DNA from: Bettongia penicillata ogilbyi
Taxonomy: Eukaryota > Chordata > Mammalia > Diprotodontia > Potoroidae
Reading direction: 5' to 3'
DNA: 64,000 nucleotides
Assembly (NCBI GenBank): GCA_023548195.1
Contig: JAJHZJ010000496.1
Coordinates: 7,815,144 to 7,879,143 of the forward strand
The stretch's first letter is position 1, and the number at the start of each line of letters is the position of its first letter. This document shows positions 40,855-51,345 of the stretch, piece by piece. The notes beneath the pieces were generated by a model. That model saw only the letters and a list, made by a program, of their open reading frames with translations. It searched no databases and was not told the DNA's origin. Both the position numbers and the translations under genes were made by a program.

Positions 40855-41300
40855 AAATTACAGAATTTTAGAATTAGAAGAGCAGTCTTTCAGCCCAACA
40901 AATACCTGAAAAGAAATTCCCCATTTAATCTACCCAACAAATGACTAGGCTCTATTTAAGACTCTTAAAAGGTGAGGAACCAGGACTTCTCATGGCACTC
41001 TGTTCCCCTTAGAGAGAGATTTCATTGTTAAGCAAGTTTTTCCTGATATCAAGCCTAACTTTGCCTCTTGGACACTTCTACCCCTTCTTCTTTGTTTTAC
41101 CTTCTGGAAACAAACAGAACAAATCAGATCCCTCTTTCCCATGACAACCCTTTCAAGTATTTGAAGGCAGCGATCTCTCTGGAGTTCTAACTTTCTCAGA
41201 CTAAACATTTCCTGTTTGGACAATGGATTTTCATACGATATGGACCGAGGCCTTTTATCATCCTGGATGTCTTCACATGCTGTAAAGTTTACCAATGCCT
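40855..41300 (-). mobile_element. L3/CR1 3' region, antisense
   Basis: TTACAGAATTTTAGAATTAG, AGTTTTTCCTGATATCAAGC, CTTTCAAGTATTTGAAGGCA, GTTCTAACTTTCTCAGACTA and CCGAGGCCTTTTATCATCCT give reverse L3/CR1 order starting at its 3' end. Confidence 0.75.
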
Positions 41301-41419
41301 TCTCTTAGGCATGTGTAAGGGTTGGATTAGATAGGTCCACATCCTGCTATGAACACTGAGGATCCTTTCTAGACTGTGATGGACAGTACTGGACAAAATA
41401 CTCTCCACTATTAGAATTT

Positions 41420-42125
41420 GCTTATATAGGGAACTTTGCATTGGGAAATTTTCTCTGCTGATGCAGGAAAACATTTATCTGCAAGTTATCATCTTATAGA
41501 AATTCCCCAGACAATTGGAAAGTTGGGTGAGTTGTTAGGGCCGCACAACTTGCTATGGTTTGTGGTTGTTATGGTTGATCTTCCTTTGTTTTTGGAGAGG
41601 ACCAATGACACCACAGGGTGATGTCTTGATATGTGGATGAATTGGATTAAAGAGAAGAAGAGTTGTGCAAAGTCATCAGGGTTATTATCTCTTCCAGAGT
41701 CACTGAAGTCCAGTGGCAAGACAAAAGTCAAGACAACTGGTAATGGCCCAGGATGCAGTGGATGACCTTGGCATCTTCCATGTCTGCTGCCTTCATGGTC
41801 TTGATACAAATTGTCCTCATCTACCCATTCTGCCAAGGGAAGTCTTCATATACTTGGGGTACTAATCCCCTTAACTCACCAATGGGTTTGAGACTTGTCA
41901 CCCTCACCCTGATTTAGCCCATTTGTGGAGATGGTTTTACTGGGGTGTGTCTGCTGCCCGTGTTATCACTTCTTGGGGTCACAGGTGAGAGTGGGGTGAC
42001 AGGTGGACACCAAAGGTGGATGAGCAGTCCTAACAAGGACCATATAACTAGTATGTGTTAGAGAAGGACTTGATCACAAGTATTCCTGACTCCATGTCTG
42101 ATCCTCTCTTTGCTACACCAAATTT
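41420..42125 (-). mobile_element. Decayed SINE-like host element, antisense, split by a MAR1-like copy
   Basis: Left arm: TTTTCTCTGCTGATGCAGGA, ATCTGCAAGTTATCATC. Right arm from about 42040: ACTAGTATGTGTTAGAGAAG and GTATTCCTGACTCCATGTCT. The arms read as one antisense SINE-type element (CTAGTATGTGT is its antisense GTGTGACC-side block) when the insertion is removed. Family uncertain. Confidence 0.45.
41556..42038 (+). mobile_element. MAR1-like SINE, variant with alternative 3' arm
   Basis: GGTTGTTATGGTTGATCTTC, GAGAGGACCAATGACACCAC, GTGGCAAGACAAAAGTCAAG, GGCCCAGGATGCAGTGGATG. The 3' arm is ACTGGGGTGTGTCTGCTGCC, CTTCTTGGGGTCACAGGTGA and GACACCAAAGGTGGATGAGC, which differs from the copies at 28.8-31 kb but matches 53.56 kb. 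Confidence 0.85.
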
Positions 42126-42144
42126 CTAAATACCCATTCCTTCA

Positions 42145-42290
42145 TAGTTCCTATTTTAATAGTGTTTTAACATTTGCAAAATGCTGTCCATATAGCAGCC
42201 TAGTGAGGTCAACATTGTGAAGGCTATTATTCTCATTTTATAGGTGAATGAACTGACTCAAAGTCCAATAAGCTTTCTACTAACTACACC
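42145..42290 (-). mobile_element. MIR, antisense
   Basis: TAACATTTGCAAAATGCTGT, AGCCTAGTGAGGTCAACATT, TATTATTCTCATTTTATAGG. Confidence 0.7.
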
Positions 42291-42305
42291 TCACATCAGA
42301 AGTGG

Positions 42306-42437
42306 GAGTAGTGTATTGTTCTGGAGAGGTGAGGGTCTAGGTTAGAGTTCTGTGCTCCTCCAGTGCAATCTCTAGCAAAACACTTAGTCTCACTGACTCT
42401 CTTTCCTCATCACTGTAAGGTAGGGATTAAACTAGGC
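42306..42437 (+). mobile_element. MIR3
   Basis: GAGTAGTGTATTGTTCTGGA, GCAAAACACTTAGTCTCACT, TCCTCATCACTGTAAGGTAG and a final ATTAAACTAGGC. Confidence 0.7.
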
Positions 42438-42635
42438 TGGGGTCCTTAACCTTTCTTGGGTCATGGATCCTTTTGGCAACCTGATGCAGCCTATAGTCTC
42501 CTTTCTAGGAAAAAATATAATTAAATGCATAAAATAGAATACATAGGACTACAAAGGAAACCAATTATATTGAAGTATAGTTATCAAAATACTTTTTTTT
42601 AAAGTGCACAGACCCTAGAAAATGCAGAATAGAGA
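42438..42635. mobile_element. hAT-like MITE (same family as 2.77 kb)
   Basis: Starts GGGGTCCTTAACCTTTCTTG, then GCAACCTGATGCAGCCTATA, AAATGCATAAAATAGAATAC, AAAGGAAACCAATTATATTG and ends in a degraded CACAGACCCTAG. Terminal inverted repeats are only partly preserved. Confidence 0.6.
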
Positions 42636-43475
42636 ATATCTAACATTCTTTACACTTCTAAATTCTATGATGTTTTAATACTAAATAGAGATAGTTTTAA
42701 AAATGAAATGCTATTCATAGATTTAGAGGAATAAGCACATTTGGCATTCTTGATTTTAAACATTTATAGTCAACATTTTTCCTAGATTTATTACAAAAGG
42801 GCTTTTTTTTGTTTGTTTAGTTTCACAATTTATGACAATGAACATATGTATATTAGCCTCCTGATAATTAAATTGATTTTCTCCTCAGGTAAAACATGCT
42901 AACTTTTCAATGTCAAAATCAAATCAAATACTTTCATTTTTTAAAGATATCTTTTCATTTTGGTAAATCATTCAAAATGAGTTATTCATATTACATCTGA
43001 AATATCTAGGAAAATCAATAGTGTTTTGAATGATGTAACAAAGAAAGCATAATTTTGCCATTTCCCAAATATGTTCCCATTAAAAGGAATAATATAGAGA
43101 CTTGAAAATGTGATAAAATAAACTGCATAAACTTGAATTTTTGCAGCTAAGTAAATTAATTCACAAAGCTATAGGTATCCTTGAACTTCCCTTACTGGAG
43201 GGGATTCAGAGTGTTATTTCTCCATTAGTTCTGTTCAATCCAACAGATCTCAGATTAGGGCCTGTGAGGTTGGGGCCTTCCTAGCTTCCCTGGTGGGGCC
43301 AGCATCTATAGGGGTGAGGTGAAAACCACCTGAAACAGCAGAGAACCAGAGGTAAATGACTTATAAGAACATGACACCACAGATGGAAAACAGTCAGGAT
43401 CAAAAGACATGCTAAGTAGGGGTGAGATCGGGAGGTTAGCTACTGGGTCAAGTGATGGATCTGACCACCACAGGA
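42636..43475. other. Unassigned AT-rich, mostly repeat-free sequence
   Basis: No repeat is recognised over 800 bases. AATTAAATTGATTTTCTCC and AAATTAATTCACAAAGC are among its AT motifs. Could hold a non-coding element; no exon is evident. Confidence 0.35.
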
Positions 43476-43478
43476 GGC

Positions 43479-43708
43479 CCAGTGGAGAGTGTTAGATCTG
43501 GAATCAGGAATACTTGAGTTCAAATTCTACATAGGAAATTTACTAGCTGTGTGACCCTGGGCAAGTAATTTAAGTTTTCTGAGCCTCAGTTTCCTCATCT
43601 GTAAAATTGGTATCATTTTAGCACAGGGTTATTGTGGGGATCAAATGAGATAACCTGTAAAGAGTTATGAAAACAGTAGCTATTTGATGATGATGATGAT
43701 GATGATGA
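43479..43708 (+). mobile_element. MIR SINE, full length, (GAT)n tail
   Basis: GTGGAGAGTGTTAGATCTGG, CTAGCTGTGTGACCCTGGGC, CTCAGTTTCCTCATCTGTAA, GGTTATTGTGGGGATCAAAT and a terminal (GAT)8 at 43685-43707. Confidence 0.95.
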
Positions 43709-43924
43709 CTGGAGGGAAAAAATCTACTATGATGGTCCAAGTATGAAGCAATGGGTCAATTTCTGTGTTTTGTTTATTTATGATGTCATCCATCTGTAAT
43801 TTCTTGTCCAAGAAGATCACAGTGCCCCTGTGACTTGCTAAAATTGTTGTGGCTCCCAAATTTTGTTCACTCCAGCCAAAGTGGTGTTGAATTCTTCTAA
43901 ACTTAACTAAGTTTTCTTCTGAGG

Positions 43925-44100
43925 CATCACAGGAAGAGAATCCAGAGGTCATTGAAACCTGCTCCCTAATTTTACAGAGGAAGAAACTGAGACCCAGAGA
44001 AGTTAAGAGACTTTCCCAAGGCCATCCAGGCACTAAATAGCAGAGCCCAGAGTTGAAGGCAAGTCCTATGATTCCGGGTTCCTTGTTTTTAGGCCCCTAG
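43925..44100 (-). mobile_element. MIR3, antisense
   Basis: GAATCCAGAGGTCATTGAAA, TTTTACAGAGGAAGAAACTG, AGACCCAGAGAAGTTAAGAG and GCCATCCAGGCACTAAATAG. Confidence 0.9.
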
Positions 44101-44169
44101 TCCATGGCCTCTAATAGTCCGGCACTGGTTTAGAGTCCAAGGCGATTCAGCATTTTAGGGTCCATCACA

Positions 44170-44255
44170 GTCAACTCAACAAGCATTTATTTAGCACTTA
44201 TTGTATACTAGGCAGTGTACTAAGCACTGAGAATTAAAAGAAAAAATAAAACTTT
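44170..44255 (-). mobile_element. L2 3' end, antisense
   Basis: CAACTCAACAAGCATTTATT, TTAGCACTTATTGTATACTA and GGCAGTGTACTAAGCACTGA. Confidence 0.8.
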
Positions 44256-44334
44256 GCTTTTTGTGGTCATAGCTTTGAGTACCCAGAGTCATCTATATGC
44301 CATGGACTTTATAGGAGAAAGGGTTTGATGAGGA

Positions 44335-44433
44335 GGAGCTATGTGACTTTTTAGTTGCTTTATTTTCTGGACCTCCCTTCTTCCTATGTAAATAAGGGAG
44401 TTTGATTAGGGGCCCTTGGAGGTGCCTTGTAGC
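44335..44433 (+). mobile_element. MIR3 3' half
   Basis: GAGCTATGTGACTTTTTAGT, TTCCTATGTAAATAAGGGAG and TTTGATTAGGGGCCCTTGGA. Confidence 0.6.
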
Positions 44434-44772
44434 CACAGCTGTCTGAGCCTGTGACATTCATCCAGCCTCTTTTAACTTTTGCAGAAGCCCCTAGGCAGTA
44501 TTCCTAGCCAGGCCTCCTAAGACCATTGGATGAATGGTCTCATTCATTGCTGCTGTGGGTGGTGTAATACACTGGGCTCCCATCTGCCTCAACTTGACCA
44601 GTTCACACTATACTATCTGCCCCTCCACCACACATCCTCAGCCCCTACTTGGCCTCATTCCTGACCTTTTCTTTTTCTCCCATACACTTAGATTCCCTCG
44701 TTACTGACCCTCGGTTTGCCTGACTGTCCCCCTCAGTAAGCATCAGCATTGTTGTGAGGCATATCTATCTCA
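44434..44772. other. Unassigned sequence
   Basis: C-rich relative to its surroundings. No repeat or exon recognised. Confidence 0.4.
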
Positions 44773-44773
44773 A

Positions 44774-44955
44774 GATCATAGATCCAGATTTGGAGGCTAT
44801 TTATTCAAATCCCCTCAGTGAACAGCTGAAAAGTCTGAGTTTCAAAAAGTTAGATGAGTTGTCTCAAGTTACATAAGTAGTGAACATTAAAGGCAGCCTT
44901 TGATCCCACCCTCTTGGACCCTTCAAGAGCAGCGACCTTTCCAATGTCCTGTAGT
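44774..44955 (-). mobile_element. MIR3, antisense
   Basis: GATCATAGATCCAGATTTGG, AAATCCCCTCAGTGAACAGC, TTGATCCCACCCTCTTGGAC. Confidence 0.65.
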
Positions 44956-45058
44956 GGACCAAAAGTTGGAGCTATACAACAGCTACTGTGCACTGCTATT
45001 AATAAAGATGATGGATGGATTCTAGGAGAAGTTGGGGTCATAATATCTTGCATAAATA

Positions 45059-45285
45059 TTAATAGCAACTGACATTTATAAGAGTTGGGTCATTTACTCC
45101 ATATAACCACCCTGGGATGTTTAGTACTATTACTATTTCACTTTATAGATGAGGAAAAAAACAGAGAAGTGAGGGGACTTGCTTCTTGACCACAGAGCTC
45201 ATCAATGTCTTAGGTAAGATCTGGGCACACATCATTTCTCACCATGAGCCTAGCACTCTAACACTGCTAGGCTGCTACTGCAAAA
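45059..45285 (-). mobile_element. MIR, antisense, nearly full length
   Basis: TTAATAGCAACTGACATTTA, ACTTTATAGATGAGGAAAAA, GAGGGGACTTGCTTCTTGAC and AGCACTCTAACACTGCTAGG. Confidence 0.8.
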
Positions 45286-45900
45286 AAATGTCTCCCTATA
45301 AAGTGGGACACTCCTGTCCTGTATGATCAGTTTTCTGAGCACATTTACTTACACAAGGAAACAAAAGAGAAATTGGCAGCAGGCATGGACTACAGATGAA
45401 AAAAAGAGCATGAAAAAATGAATTTGTATTCCTTCAGTGTTTATAATTCATTTGGATGAAGTAATGCTTGATCAGAGAGGGAAAAATCATCCCTCCTCCT
45501 TCCTGGAGTAGAGAAGAGGATTGTCTGTTTGACCTGGAATGATGGATGCCATTGAAAGTACTGTGAGTGGAATCTGGTGCTCAAAGTCATTTAGGCTTTA
45601 AAATAAGGACTATGAAGGATGATACGGTGATGACTTGCAGAGCAGCTGAAGGCAAGGCTTCCTTGACAAAGAGCTGGTTGATAGAGTGCAGATGACACTG
45701 TGGCTCAGAAAATCAGAAATCATTCCACTTGGGCCGAATTTTAAGGAGGTTGGTCTGGATAGAGGGATCCTAAGTGTTTGATATTGAAATTAGCTTGCTG
45801 TCTGTATTATCTTCCTCCCATGACAATTTTCATGTTCAAGTCTTGACTCTATTTAAGGAAATGAACTTGGTTCTGGATACCCTATCTTAAGAGAGATAAG
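45286..45900. other. Unassigned sequence
   Basis: No repeat or exon recognised over 600 bases. Confidence 0.4.
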
Positions 45901-45902
45901 AG

Positions 45903-45992
45903 ATCACACATTTAGAGCTCAGGGGCTTCTGCATCTAATTCCCTCATTTTTTCAGATGAGAAAAATGAGACTCATGGAGGTTAAAGAATGTT
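45903..45992 (-). mobile_element. MIR3 fragment, antisense
   Basis: CACACATTTAGAGCTCAGGG, TCAGATGAGAAAAATGAGAC. Confidence 0.65.
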
Positions 45993-46160
45993 TATATATG
46001 TTATATACGTGTATGCACACATACATATCTGCACACACATACACATGTATACACATTGTGCACACACATATGACACATATGTAGTTGTTTATGTGTGATG
46101 TGTATATATGCCAATCATGTTTATATGTATATATACATATATACACAAATATGTGAGTAT
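45993..46160. repeat. (CATA)n/(TG)n microsatellite
   Basis: ATATGTTATATACGTGTATG, CACACACATACACATGTATA and similar over 165 bases. The Cys/Tyr/Ile-rich minus-strand frame is an artefact. Confidence 0.9.
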
Positions 46161-46570
46161 GTCAATCATTAATACAGGTTTTTCAAACTCTAAATTCAAT
46201 GACTTTCCATGATACCCTACTGTTTCTCTGGCAAATCAGAATTTTCTGGAACAGTGTGACTATGATGGTGAAAGCTCTGAAAATTCAGTCAGGAATGACT
46301 AAAAAATACTAGGAATAATTCATCTGGGGAGGAGAGGTCCTTTGTGGGTATGGACAGAGAACTGAAATGATTTTGTCTGAATAAGACAACCAAGGTATTT
46401 GATATTATTGCAAGGAAACTGAAAAAAATCACCAAGTGGACGTTACAGGGAAGCAGAGTTTTGTTCAATAAATGGGGGAAAAAAGATCTTAAAAGTAAAC
46501 CAAGACTTTAAGTTGATTTTCTTAGTGAGATGGTGCCAGCTGCAGTTCTCAGCATATACTTTTAAAAAAC
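46161..46570. other. Unassigned sequence
   Basis: No repeat or exon recognised. Confidence 0.4.
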
Positions 46571-46571
46571 A

Positions 46572-47105
46572 TACATTACGAATGATCATCCAGTATCTCC
46601 TCAAAGCCTTCCAATGAGAAAGAACTCACTACCTCCCAAGTCGCCCTTCTACTTTGGGACAGCTCTCACTATTATTAAGTTTTTCCCCTATCCCCTCACT
46701 TCGACCTTAAATTTCTGTCATGGCAACTTCCACCTCATTCTGCCTCTGGAGTCAAGTACAAATAAGCTAACCTCTCTTCCCCTGATAGCTTTTCAGACAC
46801 TTGAAGACAATTATTGTGCCCTGCATCAATCAGTCTTCTCTCTAAGCTTAACATCCTGTTTCCCTCAATCACTTGTCATTTGGCAGGATCTCAGCGCCTC
46901 TCACTACCTTGCCACCCTCCCTCCCTCTTGATGCTCTCTTGTTTATCAATATTTTTCCTAAAATGTGGTCACTAGAACTGAACAAAGCCTTCTAGATGTG
47001 GTTTGCCTGGAGGTAGAGGACATTGGGACTAACACATATAGTGTCCTAACACCGTTCTTCTCTTAATGAATGAAGCCTAGTATTGCACTTGATTTCATGG
47101 TTCCT
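46572..47105 (-). mobile_element. L3/CR1 3' region, antisense (longest copy)
   Basis: GCCTTCCAATGAGAAAGAAC, TCACTACCTCCCAAGTCG, CAGACACTTGAAGACAATTA, CTAAGCTTAACATCCTGTTT, AAAATGTGGTCACTAGAACT and GTATTGCACTTGATTTCATG cover over 500 bases of reverse CR1/L3. An open plus-strand frame of 105 codons here is antisense to the element. Confidence 0.8.
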
Positions 47106-47107
47106 GG

Positions 47108-47828
47108 ATCATAATATGAACACGTCCAAAACAATGCTCATTATCTGTCCCCAAAACCAATCTTCTTCCTAATTTCCCTGCTTCTATCAGGGACATCATC
47201 CCTTTTTCAGTTACCCAGAATTTAAACCTTGAGTTTTCTCTCTTCCTCCACATGTTGATTGTATCTCTGTAGTGTCTATCACATCTATTTCCTGCTTGCC
47301 ACTCACATAGGCATCTCCCTAGTTCAAGCCCTCATCACTTTTCACCTGGATCATTAAGGTAGCTTGTGCCATTAGTGACCCTGCTCCCCAAACCATTATC
47401 CACATAGCTGCCAAGTCAAGTGGGTATTCCTAAAACATGGATCTCATTTGGTCATTCTTTTGCTCAAGAAGTTCCAGGTATGCCCCAAGACCTCAAAGAT
47501 CAAATATATTCTCTTTGGTTGTATTTGTGTCTCAGATCCAACCCATCTTTTCAGGCTTATCAAGCATCACCCTCCTTCATGTACTCCATTCTCCTAACAC
47601 ATTGGTCTTCTTACTGTTTTTCATTATATGAAGATTGCTGGACTTATATGAAGAAGTCTGGACTGCTCTCCCTCCTTAATTCTGCCTTTAGAATCCCTAG
47701 CTTCCTTCAAAGCTCAGTATACGCACCAACTCAAACACAAACCTTTCCTGACACCCCCCCCACCAGCCTCCAATGCCTTTGTCCACCCCAAAATTACCTA
47801 TATATGTTATGTCTAATTACATGTGTAT
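47108..47828 (+). mobile_element. L2 ORF2 C-terminal region and 3'UTR, sense
   Basis: GTCCAAAACAATGCTCATTA, GTTCAAGCCCTCATCACTTT, TCACCTGGATCATTAAGGTA, CATTTGGTCATTCTTTTGCT, TTCCTTCAAAGCTCAGTATA and AAACCTTTCCTGACACCCC follow L2 sense order. An ATG-started open frame of 137 codons at 47420-47833 lies within it; it is a relic of the L2 frame, frame-shifted, not a host gene. Confidence 0.75.
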
Positions 47829-47831
47829 ATT

Positions 47832-48036
47832 AGAGGTATTAAACTCAGTCTATGGATTCAATTCAAATCATCTCCACTCTTCCTGCTCCCAACCACTAGA
47901 TTAAAATGTACTTGGAAAGTGTTGAACAAAATACATAAAAATGCAATTTAACATAAATAATGTTCATTTATAGTTTTCTAAGTCAATATGAGATTCTCCT
48001 GGATCTATTTCCACTTCAGTTTGCTACCACTACAGT
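47832..48036. mobile_element. hAT-like MITE (second family)
   Basis: Starts AGAGGTATTAAACTCAGTC, then GATTAAAATGTACTTGGAAA, GAACAAAATACATAAAAATG, ACATAAATAATGTTCATTTA, TTTTCTAAGTCAATATG, and ends CTTCAGTTTGCTACCACTAC. Ends are degraded inverted repeats (AAACTCAGTC-type versus CAGTTTG). It abuts the L1. Confidence 0.55.
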
Positions 48037-48800
48037 ACATGATTTATCTATTTTATTCTCCCCTCAAATAAAATCAGTTCCTAGTTTTATTAGTTCAATG
48101 ACTTTCTTACTTTCAATTTTATTAATCATTCCTTTAATCTTCAGGATTTCCACTTTGTTATTTAATGGGAGATTTTTAATTTGTTCTTTTCCTAGTTTTA
48201 TAGCTGCATGCCCAATCCATTGATCTTTTTCTCTCTTTTATTGATGTATGCATTTGGAGATATAAATTTTCCCCTAAGTACAGCTTTGGCTGCATCTTAC
48301 ATTTTTGGAATGTTGTATCATTGTTGTCATTCCCTTTAATGAAATTATTGATTCTTTCTTTGATTTTTCTTTCATCTACTTATTCTTTAAGACTAGATTG
48401 TTTCATTTCCAATTAATTTTAGCTATGCTTCCATGGTCTTTTATTAAATTTATTTTATTTGCATTATGGTCAGAAAGGGGTGCATTTAATATTTTGGCTT
48501 TTCTGCATTTTATTATGAAGTTTTTATACCCTAATACTTGGTCAATTTTTGGGAAGGTGCTATGTGTAACTGAGAAAGAGGTATGCTTCTTTAAATTCCC
48601 ATTCAGTTTTCTTTACAGGTCTATCATATTTAACTTTTATAATATTCTATTTATCTCCTTGACTTGATTTTTATTTTATGTTAGATTTATCTAGCTCTGA
48701 GACCAGAAAGTTGAGGCCTCCTACCTCAGTGGGAAAAAGGATGGTTTTACTTTCTATTTCCTCCTATAATTCATTTAACTTTTCCTTTACAAATTTGGAT

Positions 48801-48830
48801 GCCTCTGTAACCACACTGTTAATTGTTTTT
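48801..48830. repeat. 30-bp direct repeat, copy 1 (L1 junction)
   Basis: Begins GCCTCTGTAACCACACTGTT and recurs exactly at 49659-49688, where it is the native ORF1 location. Here it follows endonuclease-type sequence. Confidence 0.9.
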
Positions 48831-49658
48831 TTTCATATTATGATAAAGTTCTTAGAAATTGCATGTATAATTTTCTCATAATGAAAGATAAACAGTTTAA
48901 CTTGGAGTCCCTTATGATTTCTCTCTCATCTTTATTTTTTAATATTTCTCTTGAATATTGTTTTTGATCATCAAATTTTCTATTCAGCTCTGGTCTTTTC
49001 ACCAGAATTGCTTGGAAGTCCTCTATTTCATTAAATATTCATTATTCTTGAAGAATTACACTTAGTTTTGCCAGGGATATACTTCTTGGTTATAATTCCA
49101 GTCCCTTTCCTTTCTGGAATGTCCTATTCCAAGCCTTCTGCTTCCTTAGTGTGGTATCTGCTAAATTTTGTGTGGTACTGACTCTGGTTCCATGTATTTG
49201 AATGATTTCTTGTTGATTGCTTGAAGTATCTTCTCTCTGACCTTAGTGGTCTGGAATTTGGCTATAATATTTTTGGGAAGTTTCATCTTGGGGTCTTTCC
49301 AAAGATTGCTGGATTTCTTCAATTTCTATCTAATGCTTTGGCTCTAGGATATTGGGGCAGTTGGATTATTTGTTTAAATTATGATATCTAGGCTCTTTCT
49401 TTGATCATGATTTTCAGGTATTTTAGTAATTCTTAAATTATGTCTCCTTGATCTATTTTCAAGGTTATTTATCCAACAAAATATTTTACATTTTCTTCTA
49501 TGTTTTCATTCATTTGAATTTGTTTTATTATTTCTAGATGTCTAGATTTTCTCAATTCTAACTTTTAAGGAATTATTTTCTTCAGTAAACTTTTGTACCT
49601 CTTTTTCCATTTCACCTAATTCTGTTTTTTTAAGTGCTATTTTCTTCAGTATTTTGTT

Positions 49659-49688
49659 GCCTCTGTAACCACACTGTTAATTGTTTTT
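49659..49688. repeat. 30-bp direct repeat, copy 2 (native ORF1 location)
   Basis: Identical 30 bases to 48801-48830, with a T run of different length afterwards. Flanks here read continuously as antisense ORF1. Confidence 0.9.
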
Positions 49689-50751
49689 TCATAATTTTAT
49701 TCCTTTAATTTCATTTCTTTACCTAATTTTCCTCTACCACTCTTTATTTGATTTTAAAACTATTTTTTAACCTCTTCCAGGAATTCTTGTTGGGCCTATA
49801 TCCAATTTGCCATCCCCTTCCCCAACTTTGAGTCTTTGCTTTTAGCTGTTTTGACTTTACTGTCTTCTTCTAAGTTTGTGACTTGATCTTCTCTGTCACC
49901 TTAGTATGGTAAATTTTTTTCCCTGTAGTTTTCTCATTTTCCATTCTATTTCTTGATTTTTAAACTTTCCATTAAAATTTGGCTCTTTCTGGTGTAGAAA
50001 ATGGTGAGGAACACTGTCTCAACCTTCAGCCTTTTTCTCATGGCTGTTTTCAGAGTTAATTTTGGGAGTTTGGGAGTTTTGGTGCTTCCAAGGTGGTGTG
50101 AACCAGGTTGACATGCGGTCCCTGCTCTCCGGCTTGGCACACTAGTCATTATCCAGGAAAGGCCTCTGATCTCTTGGAATTAGAATTGATGCTGCCCTTC
50201 CTCAGGATCCCTGTATTTTTCTTTTTTTGGGGGGGCTGACCAGAAATGACATTGTTCCTCAGGGTCTCTGATGCCTTCTGACAAAAAGTGATGATACTGC
50301 CTCCCAGGGTTCCCATTCCTTGTTTACCTGAAAGTGCTCCTCTTTTCTCTTGAAGTATATATCAATTTCCCAAACAGCCTTTGGTTCTAGAGTTCATCAT
50401 TAGCACAAGGGTCCCCTATAATATCTTTCTGACCTGTTTCCAAGTCCCCTGACCATCTCTGACTTGAGAGGTTCTGCAGTTACAGGTACTTCAGTCACCA
50501 CCACCTAGCTTCACCACTGATCTTTCAACCATGTGGGCTTTGGGTCCACCTCTATCCCTGTATTACAGGTCTCTCTTTTTGCCTTCCTAAGTTATCTTGG
50601 GCTAGAAGAATGTCTCTCTGACCTTTTGTTGACTCTGCCACTTCAGAATTTCATTTGAGGAGTTATTTTAAAGTTGTTTTGATGGGAATATTGGGAAAAT
50701 TTGGCTGAGTGTTTTCTCTCTCCTGCCATATTTGTTCTGCTACTTTAAGTC

Positions 50752-50808
50752 CATCATACATACATACTATATATATATATATATAGAATGGATGGATGGA
50801 TGGATGGA
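50752..50808. repeat. (CATA)n(TA)n(GGAT)n compound microsatellite
   Basis: ATACATACATACTATATATA followed by GGATGGATGGATGGATGG, abutting the L1 5' end. Confidence 0.9.
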
Positions 50809-50811
50809 TAT

Positions 50812-50890
50812 TATAGAGAAGGTTTTTGTTTCAGGTGGAAGTTGTACTAGATGGCTTCTGAGGACCCTTTATGCTCTGGAATTCTTGGTT
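50812..50890 (+). mobile_element. L3/CR1 or MIR3 3' end
   Basis: GTGGAAGTTGTACTAGATGG, CTTCTGAGGACCCTTTATGC and CTGGAATTCTTGGTTTC. The two families share this terminus. Confidence 0.6.
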
Positions 50891-50896
50891 TCTTGG

Positions 50897-51105
50897 AAAT
50901 GGTAAGAAGATAACTGACCTTGGAGTCAGCAGTCCTGACTGTGGTGCTTACTATATGACTCTGAATGGGTCACTTAACTCTTCTCTAAACCTGTTTCTTC
51001 AACTATAAAATGTGGATAATGATAATTCCTATGGTTGCCTCAGTGCTAAAGTGAGGAAAATCCCTTGTTATGATTTTATATGTCATTTATTTATTATTAT
51101 TAAGT
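50897..51105 (+). mobile_element. MIR SINE, nearly full length
   Basis: GATAACTGACCTTGGAGTCA, GACTCTGAATGGGTCACTTA, TTTCTTCAACTATAAAATGT and ATTTATTATTATTAAG. Confidence 0.8.
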
Positions 51106-51249
51106 AACACTAATTAACCAGAAGTAAAATGGGCAGTCATAATTTGTACACTAGGGTTCAACCTTGAATGCTCCTGGATGTGGAAACTCTACTAAGACAG
51201 CTTGGTACCTTCTTTGCAAATTTTGTTATCTGTGAGGCATTAAGAATTT

Positions 51250-51345
51250 AAGTTATTTTCCTAGGTTCACAGAATCAGTACATATCAGATATGGGACATT
51301 TCTGATTCTGAGGCTGGTTCTTGATCTACTGTATTACCCTACCTC
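51250..51345 (-). mobile_element. MIR remnant, antisense
   Basis: TTCCTAGGTTCACAGAATCA, GATCTACTGTATTACCCTAC. Confidence 0.5.

Larger units (their letters stand above)
48037..50757 (-). mobile_element. L1 LINE, antisense: 5'UTR, ORF1 and part of the ORF2 endonuclease; 3' half missing
   Basis: Read on the minus strand from 50757: a 5'UTR (to about 49.95 kb); ORF1 coiled-coil and RNA-binding region, where AKFQTTKVREKILQA and similar residues are legible near 49.25 kb; then ORF2 endonuclease sequence between about 48.8 and 48.3 kb, with PKIDQVLGYKNFIIKCRK-like residues. The ORF2 linker runs to 48037. All frames are broken. The endonuclease N-terminal half is deleted and the junction at 48801 carries a copy of an ORF1 segment. 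Reverse transcriptase, C-terminal domain and 3'UTR are absent, unlike ordinary 5'-truncated L1 copies. Confidence 0.8.

Noticed and set aside
42840..42895. Splice-acceptor-like TTGATTTTCTCCTCAG
   Set aside because: No exon-like sequence, donor or open frame follows; AT-rich DNA gives such matches by chance.
43680..44033. 117-codon minus-strand frame starting with a poly-Ile end
   Set aside because: Runs across a MIR tail (GAT)n and an antisense MIR3; no domain.
46614..46931. 105-codon open frame
   Set aside because: Antisense to an L3/CR1 fragment.
47420..47833. 137-codon open frame as a possible gene
   Set aside because: It lies within sense L2 sequence (CATTTGGTCATTCTTTTGCT, TTCCTTCAAAGCTCAGT) and is a frame-shifted relic of the L2 frame.
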